NCBI GenBank assembly: GCA_947643145.1
Contig: CANRVD010000030.1
Span: 1-35,101 of the forward strand
Reading direction: 5' to 3'
DNA length: 35,101 bases
Origin: an uncultured bacterium
Lineage (GTDB): Bacteria > Bacillota > Clostridia > Lachnospirales > Lachnospiraceae
The stretch's first letter is position 1. Each line of letters begins with the position of its first letter. The position numbers and the translations under genes were made by a program. The notes under the pieces are model-generated. The model searched no databases and had not been told where the DNA came from. It was given only the letters and a program-made list of their open reading frames with translations. Of this stretch, positions 1-6,202 are shown one piece after another.

Positions 1-63
1 AGCAAACCTATTGTCATAAATTGACGAAGTCGATATGTAAATTTACCTTTTGACCCCAACATC
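1..63. mobile_element. Right end of a miniature inverted-repeat element (family A), cut by the window edge
   Basis: This stretch matches the right terminal repeat of two complete copies at 1219-1361 and 4729-5002. The shared core includes GTAAATTTACCTTTTGAC, and the end is GACCCCAACATC at 52-63. The left end and its target duplication lie outside the window. It is noncoding and sits just upstream of the thioredoxin reductase gene, so it may carry part of that gene's upstream region. Confidence 0.7.
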
Positions 64-189
64 ATTTTATAGAACAAACAGACTCGTCGTACTTCTGCGT
101 AGGAGGATGCCTGTTCTATAGAATTAATGTGTAAACTGTGAATAGTAACAGTATATTGTCTTTCTAACAGGAAAAAGGAGACGGATAAA

Positions 190-1095
190 ATGTTGGATAT
201 TTTGATAATTGGAAGCGGTCCGGCGGGGCTTTCTGCTGCGATTTATGCAAAGCGGGCCAGCTTTGATGTGCTTATAGTAGAAAAGGTGTATTATGGGACA
301 GGGCAGGTTGCAGAAAGCAGTCAGGTAGATAATTACCTTGGCTTTGCAGGAATTAACGGATACGAACTGGGAAGCAAATTCCGTGAGCATGCAGCAGGAT
401 TGGGAGTAGAATTTAAGTCTGCAGAGGCAGAGTCTTTTGAAAAGACAGGGAATAGCTGGAAGGTGCATTTTAAGAATGGGGAAGAAATAGAAACAAGGAC
501 TGTCATTTATGCTGCCGGTGCTAAGCATCGCCATTTGGAGATAGAGGGAGAAGAGGCGTTTTCTGGCAAAGGTGTTTCTTATTGCGCTACCTGCGATGGT
601 GCCTTTTTCAGACAGAAGGATGTTATGGTAATCGGCGGTGGTGATACGGCTATGGATGATGCGCTTTATCTGTCTGATTTGTGTCAAAAAGTTTATCTGG
701 TACATCGCAGAAAGGAGTTTCGCGGTTCGGCAGGAACATTAGAGAAAATACGTCAGAAGAATAATATTGCGATCGTTACAGAAGCAAAACCGAAAGAAAT
801 TGCCGGAGGAAGTAAGGTATCAGAAGTAGTGCTTGAAGATGGCAGGAGAATCCCGGTAGACGGGGTATTTATTGCCATAGGAATGGAACCGCAGACAGAA
901 GAGATAAAAGAGATGGTGGCACTTGATAAAAGTGGTTATGTCATTGCGGATGAAACAGGGAAAACTTCGGCAGAGGGCTTTTTTGCGGCAGGAGATGTTC
1001 GGACAAAGATGTTACGTCAGGTGGTAACAGCAGTATCAGATGGGGCAAATGCAGCAACTATGGCAGGAGAGTATATACGTACCTGTATGGAGTAA
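190..1095 (+). CDS. trxB: Thioredoxin reductase (NADPH, FAD-dependent)
   Basis: A cytoplasmic flavoprotein that passes electrons from NADPH through FAD and a redox disulfide to thioredoxin. The 301-residue length is normal for the low-molecular-weight bacterial enzyme. It has an N-terminal FAD-binding GSGPAG (about residues 8-13), the redox-active CATCDG with cysteines at about 132 and 135, and the NADPH-binding GGGDTA (about 149-154). The HRRKEFR signature follows near 172, and a C-terminal FAAGDV FAD motif lies near 266-271. CxxC plus HRRxxFR separates it from ferredoxin-NADP reductase-like relatives. The start is fixed by AAAAAGGAG about 8 bases upstream. It stands alone: element debris precedes it and an unrelated PadR gene follows. 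No thioredoxin gene is adjacent. Confidence 0.93.
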   Translation: MLDILIIGSGPAGLSAAIYAKRASFDVLIVEKVYYGTGQVAESSQVDNYLGFAGINGYELGSKFREHAAGLGVEFKSAEAESFEKTGNSWKVHFKNGEEIETRTVIYAAGAKHRHLEIEGEEAFSGKGVSYCATCDGAFFRQKDVMVIGGGDTAMDDALYLSDLCQKVYLVHRRKEFRGSAGTLEKIRQKNNIAIVTEAKPKEIAGGSKVSEVVLEDGRRIPVDGVFIAIGMEPQTEEIKEMVALDKSGYVIADETGKTSAEGFFAAGDVRTKMLRQVVTAVSDGANAATMAGEYIRTCME

Positions 1096-1180
1096 TGTAT
1101 TGGGGAATAAAATCGAGATTTGCAGAGTAATATTAACAGGATATGAAAAGTTAATTATTATCAAACTGCGTTAGGGTGTG

Positions 1181-1207
1181 TAGACAATTTGTCTATGCGC
1201 TCTATTT
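1181..1207 (+). terminator. Possible weak terminator after trxB
   Basis: TAGACAA at 1181-1187 and TTGTCTA at 1189-1195 are perfect inverted arms, followed by a modest T-rich stretch (CTATTTTT). The loop is unrealistically short unless inner pairs open, and the stem is A/T-rich. Termination is therefore only plausible. Confidence 0.3.
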
Positions 1208-1218
1208 TTACTGTATAG

Positions 1219-1361
1219 GATTAAGGTGTCAAAAGGTTCATTTTTTCTTATACTGCGTCAATTTGCACAAAAGAAAAAGATAACTAAGAAGGCAAAATAA
1301 TAATTTTTATCTCAGGACTGTTCGAAGCCGATATGTAAATTTACCTTTTGACACCTTAATC
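1219..1361. mobile_element. Miniature inverted-repeat element, family A (143 bp, deleted form)
   Basis: The terminal inverted repeats are GATTAAGGTGTCAAAAGG at the left and its complement at the right end. The element is flanked by a perfect 7-bp direct repeat, TGTATAG, at 1212-1218 and 1362-1368, the expected footprint of a target-site duplication. The interior (GAAAAAGATAACTAAGAA onwards) matches the left half of the 274-bp copy at 4729-5002. This one therefore looks like an internal-deletion derivative. It encodes no transposase and would need one in trans. It inserted into a short repeat (TGTATAGGAAA...TGTAGTGG) also present at 15656 onwards. Confidence 0.8.
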
Positions 1362-1463
1362 TGTATAGGAAACTGCTCGAAATGTAGTGGCACGCCAACA
1401 AAGTCGGTGCGCTTTTTATGGGATTGAAAGGGAACAACATATCTTAAAATATTAGTGGATGAC

Positions 1464-1492
1464 TTGACTTGTTTCTTTTATTACTGTATAAT
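1464..1492 (+). promoter_or_regulatory. Sigma-A promoter of the PadR gene with a repeated motif
   Basis: TTGACT at 1464-1469 and TATAAT at 1487-1492 are separated by 17 bp, a near-consensus housekeeping promoter. The 9-mer TATAATACA at 1487-1495 recurs at 1502-1510, overlapping the -10 box and transcription start. A repeat there is well placed to be the PadR protein's own operator, although it is direct rather than palindromic. Confidence 0.7.
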
Positions 1493-1525
1493 ACAGCACT
1501 ATATAATACAATGACGGAGGTGCTT

Positions 1526-2062
1526 ATGTCTACGATTGATTTGGTTATTTTAGGTTCGCTGTATCAAAGTCCTAAAAGTGCATACGATTTGCAAAAACAA
1601 ATTGAAGCCAGAAATTTGTCAAGATGGGTAAAAATCGGTTCTTTTACTGTTTACAAAAAGGTGGTTCAATTTGAAACAAAGGGGTATGTTGTGGGTGAAA
1701 CGATTAAAAATGGAAATATGCCTGAAAAAACCTTGTATACCATAACACCAGCAGGAAAAGAAATCTTTAAGGAATGGATGGCTAAATTTTCTTTAGCTGA
1801 AACCAGAGTGTTTTTGGACTTTAATGCTGTTATTGTGAATTTAGCATTGCTGGATGAAAGTTTTGCATTTGAATGCATCACAAATATCAAAAATAGTATA
1901 CAGAATACCAAAATGCAAATTTTAGAACAACTTCCTACGCATAAGGATATTCCTTTGTTTGGTCGGACTATATTGGAACAGCAATTGATGCTTTTAGAAA
2001 CACTGGAGAAGTGGGAAGAGGATTTTGAAAAAGAATTTGAGAAAACGAGGGATGAAGTGTGA
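1526..2062 (+). CDS. PadR-family transcriptional regulator
   Basis: A 178-residue protein with the N-terminal winged-helix domain typical of PadR repressors. The pattern begins STIDLVILGSLYQSPKSAYD and runs on to a KGYVVGE wing and a YTITPAGKEIFKEW segment at about residues 60-85. A C-terminal alpha-helical half (about 90-178) would form the dimer interface. These proteins usually repress a neighbouring membrane protein or exporter gene. The start is the ATG preceded by GGAGG at 1516-1520; earlier in-frame ATGs lie inside the promoter region and lack a ribosome site. The next gene on the strand is the HXXEE membrane protein at 2478, a plausible target, but a 400-bp repeat-containing gap separates them. 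Confidence 0.88.
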   Translation: MSTIDLVILGSLYQSPKSAYDLQKQIEARNLSRWVKIGSFTVYKKVVQFETKGYVVGETIKNGNMPEKTLYTITPAGKEIFKEWMAKFSLAETRVFLDFNAVIVNLALLDESFAFECITNIKNSIQNTKMQILEQLPTHKDIPLFGRTILEQQLMLLETLEKWEEDFEKEFEKTRDEV

Positions 2063-2156
2063 CGAGAATTTCTAAGTCTGCAAAAACGCAGACAAAGAAA
2101 TACTAAAACTTCACACATGAAGAACGCAAAACCAGCGTTCTTCGTTGATTGTTTGT

Positions 2157-2335
2157 GCCAGAAAAAACAGTGTCTTGTCTCATTGATATTTGGTAAAACA
2201 ACGCAGGATATTTGTTCATCTGCAAGGCGAATTTTCGACGGCGTAGCGGTGGCTACGACTAGAAAATTCAACGTAGCAGATGTGCAAATAGACAAGTTGG
2301 TTTGCCTAATTATCAACGAGACAAGACACTGGCAT
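2157..2335. repeat. Large imperfect palindrome (noncoding repeat element)
   Basis: The outer arms CAGTGTCTTGTCTC at 2168-2181 and GAGACAAGACACTG at 2318-2331 are exact complements. Complementarity continues inward through TTGATA/TATCAA, CATCTGC/GCAGATG and GAATTTTC/GAAAATTC to a centre near 2250, and outward to TGCCAG/CTGGCA. The whole block would fold into one long hairpin as RNA or single-stranded DNA. A 74-codon open frame crosses it, but the palindrome explains the sequence better. Two smaller hairpins (TCTGC/GCAGA near 2077-2092 and GAACGC/GCGTTC near 2121-2140) precede it. Together with the 2423-2468 hairpin this fills most of the 415-bp gap after the PadR gene. Confidence 0.75.
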
Positions 2336-2422
2336 GGCTGAAAGGTTAAAAGAAATCTTTCAATCTAACGAATTTGTGTCTGTATACTGTTTGACACAAA
2401 TATTGCAAGAACTTTAGTTATT

Positions 2423-2468
2423 TTTCTGCGAAATGGAGCCAAGGTGAACAAAGTTCACCTTGCAGAAA
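2423..2468 (+). repeat. Stem-loop immediately upstream of the HXXEE gene
   Basis: TTTCTGC (2423-2429) pairs with GCAGAAA (2462-2468). Nested inside, AAGGTGAAC (2441-2449) pairs with GTTCACCTT (2453-2461). There is no T-run, so it is not an intrinsic terminator. A similar AAGGTGAAC stem occurs at 21677-21697 before cbiF, which suggests a dispersed short hairpin. Confidence 0.5.
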
Positions 2469-2477
2469 TGAGGAAAA

Positions 2478-2963
2478 ATGAATATGATGAACTTTATTAT
2501 TTTAAATTTAGTAATTTACTTACCATTTCATTTGTTTGAGGAGGCGGTTGGTGATTTCCCGAAATGGATGTATGAACATAAGTGGCTGCCATATCATATG
2601 ACACATGGACATTGGATGGCAAATAATGTATTTATCTACTATCCAATGCTTCTCATAGCGGTATTTTTATATGTAATCAGAAGCCAATTTGTTTGCTGTG
2701 GGGTGGGGATTTTGATATGGGGAATTATAAATTTTGGGGACCATTTTTTTTATACCATAAAGGATAGAAAATTATCCCCAGGCTTAATAAGCGGAATCCT
2801 ATTTTTGGCTAATTCTGTTTTAGGATTGAAGAGCTTTATTTTGTCTGATTTCTATTCTGTGCCACAGTTAGTTATGGGAATATTGATTGGCGGCGTCTTG
2901 TTTGGACTTCCTATGGGATTGTGTATTGTTTTGTATCCGTTTTTTGATAAATATTTTCAATAA
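2478..2963 (+). CDS. HXXEE-domain integral membrane protein
   Basis: A 161-residue hydrophobic protein with about four or five membrane segments. The first segment carries the family hallmark HLFEE (H18, E21, E22), and conserved-looking polar residues follow in THGHWMANN and NFGDHFF. The motif names the family, but its biochemical function is not established. Genes of this family are often found near a small transcriptional regulator, consistent with the PadR gene upstream. The start used has GAGG 6-7 bases upstream; the ATG at 2484 is also possible. Its stop is followed at once by a candidate extracytoplasmic-function sigma promoter for the next operon. Confidence 0.8.
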   Translation: MNMMNFIILNLVIYLPFHLFEEAVGDFPKWMYEHKWLPYHMTHGHWMANNVFIYYPMLLIAVFLYVIRSQFVCCGVGILIWGIINFGDHFFYTIKDRKLSPGLISGILFLANSVLGLKSFILSDFYSVPQLVMGILIGGVLFGLPMGLCIVLYPFFDKYFQ

Positions 2964-2967
2964 ATTT

Positions 2968-2992
2968 TGCAACCAATAGGAAAAAAAGCGTA
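2968..2992 (+). promoter_or_regulatory. Candidate ECF-sigma promoter for the sigma/anti-sigma operon
   Basis: TGCAAC at 2968-2973 and CGTA at 2989-2992, 15 bp apart, resemble the AAC-type -35 and CGTA/CGTC -10 elements recognised by extracytoplasmic-function sigma factors. The site lies about 55 bp before the sigma gene, which would allow autoregulation. The spacing is one base shorter than most characterised examples, so this is a suggestion only. Confidence 0.4.
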
Positions 2993-3047
2993 CTTAATAT
3001 AGTGAAAGCGGCTTTCAAAGAACGATAGGAAAAGGAGGGAAATCTAT

Positions 3048-3605
3048 GTGGATGATGAAAAGATTATAGCGCTTTACTGGGCAAGGGATGAAAAGGCAAT
3101 TGCGGAAACATCTTCAAAATATGGTGGGTTGTGTAATTATATTGCAAATAATATCCTTTCCAATTATGAGGATTGTGAAGAATGTATCAATGATACTTAT
3201 TTTGCTGTCTGGAATGCAATTCCATCCAGGCATCCAAGCAGGCTATCAGCATTTATAGGAAAAATTGCAAGAAATCTGGCATTGAAAAGATATGAATATA
3301 TTTCTGCTGTAAAACGAAATCCTTCTGCGGTTACATCTTTGGAGGAGCTAGGCGACTGTGTATCTGGAACGGATAGTGTTGAGTCTGAAATCGAAAAGAA
3401 GTATATCGGAAGTATGATTGATAAATTCCTTTGGCAGCAGAGCGAAGAAAAACGGAATGTTTTCATCAGACGGTATTGGTATTTTGATTCTATTGAAACA
3501 ATTTGTAAACGCACAGGATTTAGCCAGAGCAAGGTAAAATCCATGCTATATGAAATGCGTCGTAAATTAAGAAAATATTTAGAGGAAGAGGGGATTGAGG
3601 TATGA
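3048..3605 (+). CDS. RNA polymerase sigma factor, ECF subfamily
   Basis: A 185-residue sigma-70-family protein with only regions 2 and 4. Region 2 spans about residues 10-80 and includes CEECINDTYFAVWNAIP, followed by an IARNLALKRYEY segment. Region 4 spans about 125-178 and ends with a helix-turn-helix (IETICKRTGFSQSKVKSMLYEMR). It would direct polymerase to a small stress or envelope regulon. The start is GTG at 3048, preceded by AAGGAGGG with ideal spacing; an ATG two bases earlier is out of frame and stops within seven codons. The stop overlaps the anti-sigma start as ATGA, indicating translational coupling. The stimulus cannot be read from the sequence. Confidence 0.9.
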   Translation: MDDEKIIALYWARDEKAIAETSSKYGGLCNYIANNILSNYEDCEECINDTYFAVWNAIPSRHPSRLSAFIGKIARNLALKRYEYISAVKRNPSAVTSLEELGDCVSGTDSVESEIEKKYIGSMIDKFLWQQSEEKRNVFIRRYWYFDSIETICKRTGFSQSKVKSMLYEMRRKLRKYLEEEGIEV

Positions 3606-4213
3606 ATAAAGAACAATTTGCAAAACACATTGGAGATATTGATGATTTACTGGTGGAACAGGCAGAGCAAATTCCTAATTATAAACGGCAGCACCGTAAG
3701 AAAAGAATTAGGCAGCTTATTGGAGCGGCAGCAGCCGTTGTACTGATGACTTGCAGTTTTAGTGCAGGAGCACTCGCTTTTTCCGGTGAAACAGTGGTGG
3801 AAGTACCTGTGGAGAAAGAAACGGTATCACTGGAAGAGATTAATCTCACCATGATTTTACCGGATAACTGGCGTGGAAAATATTCTGTGGAGAAGGACGG
3901 TCAAAATTATATTGTTTATAACAAACAAATCAGGGAGGCTGCAGGCAAGGGGGCAGATGCATTTGACGGTGGTATTCTATTTTATATTGTATGTTATCAA
4001 GAGGCAATGACGCCAGAGCAATTTGTAGAAAATGGATATGATTTTGTTGAATACCGTTATCTGTTCTCTACCAGTAATAGCACATATGTCCTTTGTTATG
4101 CCAGTGATGTACAGTGGAATCCAAACGATGCCAGACAGGAAGAAGTATACAACCAAATGGAATCAGAAATCAAAAATATTAAGTTTGTGGTTGATAATGC
4201 ACTTGCGGATTAA
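3602..4213 (+). CDS. Anti-sigma factor-like single-pass membrane protein
   Basis: A 203-residue protein. It has a basic cytoplasmic N-terminus (about residues 1-36, ending KRQHRKKRIR), one membrane helix at about 37-58 (LIGAAAAVVLMTCSFSAGAL) and an extracytoplasmic domain of about 140 residues. The topology and the four-base overlap with the ECF sigma gene support a role holding that sigma factor inactive until an external signal arrives. No zinc-binding anti-sigma motif (HxxxCxxC) is seen, so it is not the classical ZAS type. The final 60 bp are partly duplicated at 4645-4702, showing rearrangement at the end of this gene. Confidence 0.75.
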   Translation: MNKEQFAKHIGDIDDLLVEQAEQIPNYKRQHRKKRIRQLIGAAAAVVLMTCSFSAGALAFSGETVVEVPVEKETVSLEEINLTMILPDNWRGKYSVEKDGQNYIVYNKQIREAAGKGADAFDGGILFYIVCYQEAMTPEQFVENGYDFVEYRYLFSTSNSTYVLCYASDVQWNPNDARQEEVYNQMESEIKNIKFVVDNALAD

Positions 4214-4232
4214 GTGAATGTATGCTGTTATT

Positions 4233-4291
4233 ATTACTCCGGCTGTTAAATATTTGCCGAAAAAATCGCAATATTTTGTAGCCGGAGTAAT
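4233..4291. repeat. Short inverted-repeat element, family B (solo form)
   Basis: ATTACTCCGGCT at 4233-4244 is the exact complement of AGCCGGAGTAAT at 4280-4291, with AAATATT/AATATT pairing further inside. The arm motif, roughly ATTACTYCNGNNGTTAAATAT, recurs as the two ends of the 160-bp element at 5285-5444. It lies just after the anti-sigma stop codon and could also act as a Rho-independent-like 3' hairpin, although no T-run follows. Confidence 0.65.
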
Positions 4292-4339
4292 ATTATTGGT
4301 AATTATTTAAGTGTAAAGGAAGTATCATTTAAAAGGAAA

Positions 4340-4568
4340 TATCTCTTCATGAGAATATTCCTCCTCATCAAAAAAACTTTGAACTTTCTATAACCTCACG
4401 TTGGTTTCGCTCTAATGATAACTGTCAACTCCCATTTTGGTTATCGTTTTTTGAGCAAAATTTGGTGTGGATTTTTCTGGCACACTATGTGTATTTCTTA
4501 TTAATCTATATTTCTAAATTGACAATTTCTCTAAAATTAGAAACTTTAATTGTCTTAATTTTCATCAT
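4340..4568 (-). pseudogene. Decayed remnant of a Septu-like ATPase + HNH gene pair
   Basis: On the reverse strand this region matches two separate parts of the intact pair at 13177-14959. Positions 4340-4506 match the 3' part of the HNH gene around 13280-13450; shared words include CACACTATGT and AATGATAACTGTCAA. Positions 4515-4568 match the first codons of the ATPase gene, including TTAGAAACTTTAATTGTCTTAATTTTCATCAT with few changes. Everything between has been deleted. The ribosome site has decayed from GAGGTG to GAGTAA. Homology continues into the former promoter up to about 4640. No function is expected. Confidence 0.8.
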
Positions 4569-4644
4569 TTACTCATAATATTATAGATGCATACCTTATG
4601 ATTATGGCATAATTTCAATTAAAATAAACGCAAAGTATCAAAAA

Positions 4645-4702
4645 ATGAAATCGGAAATTAGAGATACAAAGTTTGTAATTGATAGGTGTGCTTGCGGGTT
4701 AA
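4645..4702 (+). pseudogene. Fragment duplicating the 3' end of the anti-sigma gene
   Basis: Aligned by eye, this stretch is about three-quarters identical to the last 57 bases of the anti-sigma gene (4157-4213). Shared words include AAGTTTGT and CTTGCGG, and the TTAAG containing the stop codon. It lies directly beyond the Septu-like remnant. The remnant is therefore bracketed by an intact anti-sigma 3' end and a second, partial one. Either a second sigma/anti-sigma copy was lost here or the insertion duplicated the gene end. Confidence 0.65.
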
Positions 4703-4728
4703 GCGAAAATATAATAATGCCATATTAG

Positions 4729-5002
4729 GATGTTAGGGTCAAAAGGTAAATTTTTGTATATACTTCGTCAATTTGCACAAAAGAAAAAGATAACTAAGAA
4801 AGCAGAATAATCATTTTTATCTCAGGACTGTTCGAAGCCGTTGGTGCTTAAACAGCGTCGTTTGCTGTTTTATGCCCCATTACGTGCTTCGCCAAGCGAA
4901 AGCGTGTCCTGAATGAAAATTATTATACCGCTTTCTGCATTATTGTATCATTGTGCAAATTGACGAAGTCGATATGTAAATTTACCTTTTGACCTCAACA
5001 TC
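4729..5002. mobile_element. Miniature inverted-repeat element, family A (274 bp, full-length)
   Basis: The ends are GATGTTAGGGTCAAAAGGTA and, in complement, GATGTTGAGGTCAAAAGGTA. The terminal repeats run about 50 bp. A perfect 7-bp direct repeat, ATATTAG, flanks the element at 4722-4728 and 5003-5009. Much of the interior is also inversely repeated (AGAAAGCAGAATAAT against its complement near 4931-4947), so the whole element could fold into one hairpin. No open frame is long enough for a transposase. Insertion was between the anti-sigma fragment and exporter unit 1. Confidence 0.85.
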
Positions 5003-5032
5003 ATATTAGATTGTTATGAAAGGGAGGAGAAA

Positions 5033-5092
5033 ATGGGTATTAAAGAACCGCTTATCGCATTGTTCTTGATAATACTTTTTATACTATGTTAA
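5033..5092 (+). CDS. Possible 19-residue hydrophobic peptide
   Basis: An ATG at 5033 with GGGAGGAG a few bases upstream opens a 19-codon frame (MGIKEPLIALFLIILFILC) that would be a single membrane helix. The ribosome site is strong. In tandem copy 2 the matching sequence (about 9311-9345) keeps much of the hydrophobic coding sequence but has a stop immediately before it and no start. Either only copy 1 expresses it, or it is chance. It sits upstream of the operator, so it is not part of the exporter transcript. Confidence 0.3.
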   Translation: MGIKEPLIALFLIILFILC

Positions 5093-5120
5093 GATAAAAG
5101 AGTTGGAAAAAATATAGATA

Positions 5121-5166
5121 CTATTACCATATATGGTAGTAGTTTCAAATTTAAATAGTGTATAAT
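5121..5166 (+). promoter_or_regulatory. Palindromic operator and -10 box of exporter unit 1
   Basis: CTATTACCATATATGGTAGTAG at 5121-5142 is a 22-bp palindrome with one mismatched pair. A consensus TATAAT follows at 5161-5166. No recognisable -35 hexamer exists; the palindrome occupies that position, with its centre 29.5 bp before the -10 box. The same palindrome at the same distance precedes unit 2 (9417-9460). This layout, with a centre near -41.5, is typical of an activator-dependent promoter. The core CCATATATGG is recognisable, but the binding protein is unknown. Confidence 0.65.
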
Positions 5167-5284
5167 GGAAGAGGAAATCATTCAAACCACATAAATGCTT
5201 ATTTTGTTAAGCGCTGCTAATTACTGAAAAGATAATGAGGCTGGCTGGTTGTTATATATGCATATAGATGGCAAAATTATTACT

Positions 5285-5444
5285 ATTACTTCAGAAGTTA
5301 AATATCACATGATTTTACGAAGTATAAATTTTCGGATACATCTGCCAAAAACGTAGGTGTAGTGGTGCTACATCGAGGCTTTTGGCAGAATGTAACCGGG
5401 AATTTAGACGAGTAAAAACTGCGATATTTAACCGCCGAAGTAAT
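5285..5444. repeat. Inverted-repeat element, family B (160 bp)
   Basis: ATTACTTCAGAAGTTAAATA at the left end (5285 onwards) is nearly the complement of the right end, TATTTAACCGCCGAAGTAAT (ending 5444). Inside, TCTGCCAAAA and TTTTGGCAGA form a second stem around a TGTAG/CTACA apex, so the element is a long imperfect palindrome. It is absent from the equivalent place in unit 2 (between about 9575 and 9600), showing that it arrived after the tandem duplication or was lost from unit 2. No coding capacity is visible. Confidence 0.7.
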
Positions 5445-5561
5445 ATAATTGTATGATGTAATGATGTTTGATGATAGCCAAATTTTAGTAACGGGAGGTG
5501 AGGAATGCGAAAGCTAATTAGCAGGTAGCAATTCTCTTAAGCTATTAGTAAGATTCTATAG

Positions 5562-5687
5562 CAGAAGTGGCTAAAACTATTTCCAGATGGCTATCGGTAT
5601 GGATTGGATTTTGTACCGGATAGGCGACTGATTAGGAAGCAATATGCTGTAATAAGAGAGTTAAAAGGAGGAGATATCAAATGTTAG
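5562..5687 (+). pseudogene. Unrecognised coding remnant upstream of the peptide gene
   Basis: A frame without a start codon reads KWLKLFPDGYRYGLDF, then VPDRRLIRKQYAVIRELKGG, and ends at 5687 over the start of the peptide gene. The composition is that of a real soluble protein, and an upstream stop (TAG at 5559-5561) separates it from a possible ISKIL extension. I do not recognise the family. The equivalent DNA is deleted in unit 2. Confidence 0.35.
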
Positions 5688-6082
5688 AGAAAAAGAAAAC
5701 TAAAATGAAAAAAAGGAGCATGATAATTATGCTTGTTTTGGCAACGACAATTATTGTTGGAGCAAGTACTGCATACGCCATGACTAAGACAAACTCAGGA
5801 AAGACTGAACGTGGATGGAGTTATACATTTGTAGGGAGTTATAATAGTAGTACTGGAGATGTATCAGGCTCAACAAAGGCAACCTTTAGGAAACATAAAG
5901 GTTGTTATACAAAAGTAAAAGCATATGTTCTAAATAAAACTCCATATGCATATGGAGAAAATGAGGATAACGAAGTGTCACGTAGTGGTTATGCTGGAAT
6001 AAATAATAAAGAACTTCGAATTTTTCATATGGCTTATAGTAGGGAAGGAACAAACTCTGCGGGAGGACACACGATTTATTAA
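5681..6082 (+). CDS. Small secreted peptide of the exporter locus (bacteriocin-like, unassigned)
   Basis: A 133-residue precursor. The basic N-terminus (KKKTKMKKR) and hydrophobic core (about residues 14-30) end in an AYA cleavage site at 31-33, a classical Sec signal peptide. The mature part of about 100 residues is rich in Gly, Ser, Thr and Tyr, has a single cysteine (GCY) and ends in TIY. Conserved stretches against the broken copy in unit 2 are ERGWSYTFVG, GSTKA, KH-GCY, AYVLN and AYSREGTNSA. The ribosome site AAAGGAGGAG fixes the start. It is followed by two FtsX-like permeases and an ATPase, the layout seen with secreted bacteriocins such as the lactococcin 972 group. The peptide itself shows no convincing match to that family. 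It could be a toxin, a signal, or a protein that the transporter protects against. Confidence 0.7.
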   Translation: MLEKKKTKMKKRSMIIMLVLATTIIVGASTAYAMTKTNSGKTERGWSYTFVGSYNSSTGDVSGSTKATFRKHKGCYTKVKAYVLNKTPYAYGENEDNEVSRSGYAGINNKELRIFHMAYSREGTNSAGGHTIY

Positions 6083-6150
6083 TGTTATCCATAAGTATTC
6101 ATCAGTATGATATATCTTTTGTAAATTTTTGTTGTTAGGTGTTTATTAGT

Positions 6151-6186
6151 CTTTGTATCTCATTTTTTTAGAAATGGGATACAAAG
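6151..6186 (+). promoter_or_regulatory. Conserved hairpin between peptide and permease genes, unit 1
   Basis: CTTTGTATCTCATTT pairs with AAATGGGATACAAAG around a six-base loop (one G-U pair), ending about 8 bases before the permease ribosome site. There is no T-run. The equivalent hairpin in unit 2 (10037-10072) keeps the pairing through a compensatory T-A to C-G change, so the structure seems selected. It could set the peptide-to-transporter expression ratio through partial termination, RNA stability or control of translation. Confidence 0.6.
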
Positions 6187-6202
6187 ATATTAAGGAGAAA
6201 AA

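Noticed and set aside
2117..2341. 74-codon open frame as a small gene
   Set aside because: It is explained by the large palindrome at 2157-2335, which includes a matching open frame on the other strand; the frame begins within another hairpin and has no convincing ribosome site.
5501..5531. Seven-codon leader peptide (MRKLISR) after GGGAGGTGAGG at 5490-5500
   Set aside because: The ribosome site is good, but the peptide is very short and its coding sequence is deleted in unit 2; it is probably the leftover start region of a decayed gene.
5681..6082. Firm assignment of the secreted peptide to the lactococcin 972 family
   Set aside because: The locus layout is similar, but the residue pattern (W, SNY, H spacing) does not align convincingly and the permease is split into two proteins.
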